From Nocardioides sp. SLBN-35 (GTDB lineage: Bacteria > Actinomycetota > Actinomycetes > Propionibacteriales > Nocardioidaceae), in assembly GCF_006715725.1 (NCBI RefSeq), contig NZ_VFNU01000001.1, forward strand, positions 1,674,001 to 1,738,000: DNA of 64,000 nt. The letters are read 5' to 3'. The notes under the pieces are model-generated. The model saw nothing but the letters and a program-made list of their open reading frames with translations, had not been told where the DNA came from and searched no databases. The translations under genes were made by a program, and so were the position numbers. This document shows, one piece after another, positions 62,184 to 64,000 of the stretch. The stretch's first letter is position 1; each line of letters begins with the position of its first letter.

Positions 62184-63991
62184 CCGCTGCTGGCTGGCTG
62201 GTCGGGCGCGGCATCGCGGACGTCACCGGGGAGCCGTGGGGCGTCGGGATGATGGGCTACGGGATGCCCGACCAGCGCACCTGCGGCATCTTGTCGCGCC
62301 AGTACGCCCGCGCGTTCGTCCTCGACGACGGCCGGCACCGGACGGCGTACGTCGTCGCCGACATCGGCATGTTCTTCCAGGCCACCGTGGCCGCGATCCA
62401 CGCGAGCCTCGCCGACCGCTTCGGCACGGCCTACGGCGCGGGCAACGTCGTCCTCACCGCCACCCACACCCACTGCGGGCCGGGTGGGCACGGCCACGAC
62501 GTGCTCTACAACATCACCACCGGTGGCTTCCGGCCGCGCACCTTCGCGCGGCTGGTCGACGGCGTGGTCGAGGCGATCGCCCGCGCCGATGCCGACCTGG
62601 CCCCGACGACACTGCGGCTCACCCGCGGCGAGCTGCACGACGCGAGCGCCAACCGGGCCCGGGCGGCGTTCGAGCGCGACCCGGCCCACGAGCGGGCGCT
62701 GTTCCCCGACGGCATCGACCCGCGGATGACCCTGCTGCGCCTGGAGCGCGACGGCGAGCTGGCAGGCGCGATCAGCTGGTTCGGTGTCCACAACACCTCG
62801 ATGTCCAACAGGAACCTGCTGATCAGCGCCGACAACAAAGGCTGGGCCGCGCACCAGTGGGAGCGGGACGGTGACCTGGTCACCGCGTTCGCGCAGACCA
62901 ACGCCGGCGACCTGAGCCCCAACCTCGGGCTGCAGCCGGCCACCGGCCCGACGACCGACGAGCGGGAGAACACCCGGATCATCGGCGAGCGGCAGCTGGC
63001 GGCCGCGCGCCTGCTGGCCTCGGAGCCGGGCGTGGAGGTGGCGCCACTGGTCGACGTACGGCACCGGTGGGTGCGGCTCGCCGAGCGCGCTGCCGCGCCG
63101 GGCCGCACGGGGCGGGCGATCCTGGGCGCGAGCTTCGCGGCCGGCAAGCTCACCGACGGCCCCGGCTCACCGCTGTTCGACGAGGGCCGCCGCAACCCGG
63201 TGCCTGCGCGACTCAGCCGGCGGCTCTACCGGCGTCGCCCCGCACTCGCCGCGGCGCACGCGCCCAAGGACCTGCTCCTGCCCGTCGGCAGCCTGCGCTG
63301 GGTGCAGGAGACCTACCTGCTCCAGCTGGTCCGGTGGGGCCACCTCCACCTGGTGTGCCTGCCGTTCGAGGTCACCGTCGTGGCCGGGCTGCGGCTGCGG
63401 CGCGCCGTCGCCGCCGAGCTCGGCGTCGACGTCGACGACGTCGTGCTACAGGGCTATGCCAACGGCTACGGGCACTACGTCACCACGCCGGAGGAGTACG
63501 ACGAGCAGTTCTACGAGGCGGGCTCCACGATCTTCGGGCGCCACGAGCTGGCCGTGCTGACCGACGCGGTCGTCGAGCTGGCCGGTGCCCTGCGCACCGG
63601 ACAGCCCCTCGCGCCGGGGATGCCGCCCGCGCCCCGCCGGCTGCGCTGGACCCTCCCCGTCGGCTCGCCCCGGCTGGCCCGCTCCGGTCCCACGGTGGTG
63701 CTGACCTCGCCCGCCACGGCCTCGGTCGGGGAGACGGTCGTCGCGACCTTCCGCACCGACCACCCCAACGCGGTGCTGCGGCCGACGTACCTGCGCGTCG
63801 AGCGGCGCGACGGCGACGGCTGGCGCCAGGTCGCCGACGACTCCTCGGCATCGACCACGATCAGGTGGCGGCGCGACCGCGGGCTGCGGTTCACCGCCGA
63901 GGTCACCTGGGTGGCCGGCGAGCCGGGGACCTACCGGATCACCTGCGTCGGCAGCAGCGACGCGACCACGCCGCCGGTCGTCGTCAGCTGA
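62180..63991 (+). CDS. neutral/alkaline non-lysosomal ceramidase-like protein
   Basis: Predicted 603 residues. The ceramidase N-terminal domain shows GRGIADVTGEPWGVGMMGYG, the zinc-site histidines in LTATHTHCGPGGHGHD, and GVHNTSMSNRNLLISADNKG where the serine corresponds to the catalytic Ser of neutral ceramidases; QTNAGDLSPNLG is also typical. The last 130 residues form the Ig-like C-terminal domain (VVLTSPATASVGETVVATFRTDHP). No signal peptide is visible from GTG 62180, so the protein may be cytosolic or use another export route. It would hydrolyse N-acyl sphingoid or related amide lipids. Confidence 0.88.
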   Translation: MTAAGWLVGRGIADVTGEPWGVGMMGYGMPDQRTCGILSRQYARAFVLDDGRHRTAYVVADIGMFFQATVAAIHASLADRFGTAYGAGNVVLTATHTHCGPGGHGHDVLYNITTGGFRPRTFARLVDGVVEAIARADADLAPTTLRLTRGELHDASANRARAAFERDPAHERALFPDGIDPRMTLLRLERDGELAGAISWFGVHNTSMSNRNLLISADNKGWAAHQWERDGDLVTAFAQTNAGDLSPNLGLQPATGPTTDERENTRIIGERQLAAARLLASEPGVEVAPLVDVRHRWVRLAERAAAPGRTGRAILGASFAAGKLTDGPGSPLFDEGRRNPVPARLSRRLYRRRPALAAAHAPKDLLLPVGSLRWVQETYLLQLVRWGHLHLVCLPFEVTVVAGLRLRRAVAAELGVDVDDVVLQGYANGYGHYVTTPEEYDEQFYEAGSTIFGRHELAVLTDAVVELAGALRTGQPLAPGMPPAPRRLRWTLPVGSPRLARSGPTVVLTSPATASVGETVVATFRTDHPNAVLRPTYLRVERRDGDGWRQVADDSSASTTIRWRRDRGLRFTAEVTWVAGEPGTYRITCVGSSDATTPPVVVS

Positions 63992-64000
63992 CCCGTCCGC

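Overview
The window is a GC-rich actinobacterial chromosome segment. Dense ATGA/GTGA operon overlaps, frequent GTG starts, many leaderless promoters and the gene content suggest a Nocardioides-like member of the Nocardioidaceae. The assignment is an inference from gene content; no rRNA or tRNA was seen to anchor it.

Layout. (1) 1-13.2 kb is an aromatic acyl-CoA catabolic region. One minus-strand operon encodes an FAH-family hydrolase, a TesB thioesterase, a benzoate/2-aminobenzoate-type CoA ligase, a two-domain flavin hydroxylase/reductase of the anthraniloyl-CoA or salicylyl-CoA type, a hot-dog thioesterase and a PaaX-like repressor (cut by the window edge). A divergent plus-strand set encodes RidA, a cupin and a degenerate FAH homologue. 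A second minus-strand operon (SDR, flavin monooxygenase, phytoene-desaturase-like FAD enzyme) is divergent from an AraC regulator. (2) 13.2-22.9 kb is a less GC-biased accessory island. It holds a NERD protein, a complete Gabija pair (GajA OLD-family ATPase/TOPRIM and GajB UvrD-like helicase), a frameshifted Asn/Arg-rich remnant, two unrelated proteins with HEPN-like RxxxxH motifs, two small membrane-anchored proteins, a GIY-YIG protein and a C2H2-like mini-protein. This is the part most likely to contain something undescribed. (3) 22.9-46.9 kb is mostly housekeeping: YaeQ, DUF255 protein, matrixin-like protease, DUF1353 membrane protein, aldehyde dehydrogenase, a MocR/EamA divergent pair, UdgX, pseudouridine catabolism (PsuG and an HTH-fused PsuK), PadR with its membrane partner, an RlmC-type methyltransferase, hemolysin III, AIM24, a Z-prenyl transferase, a siderophore-interacting protein, an LLM flavoprotein and a branched-chain amino acid ABC transporter whose two permeases and one ATPase are fused into one chain. 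(4) 46.9-57.2 kb begins with a repeat-filled intergenic region and continues with an unusual phosphate-transport operon. Its order is pstC-pstA-PstS-like(TM)-giant PstS-like(TM)-sortase-like protein lacking catalytic His and Cys-PstS with Ig domain and Lys-rich tail-pstB. (5) 57.3-64 kb carries mfd, a lipoprotein gene, mazG and a neutral ceramidase gene.

Regulation. At least fourteen genes have a TAnnnT -10 box ending 6-7 nt before the start codon, the signature of leaderless transcripts; this settled several starts. Several long palindromes look like operators or terminators, including a 39-bp one before the livK-type gene, a 63-nt nested one after the LLM gene, and a 14-bp perfect stem before pstB.
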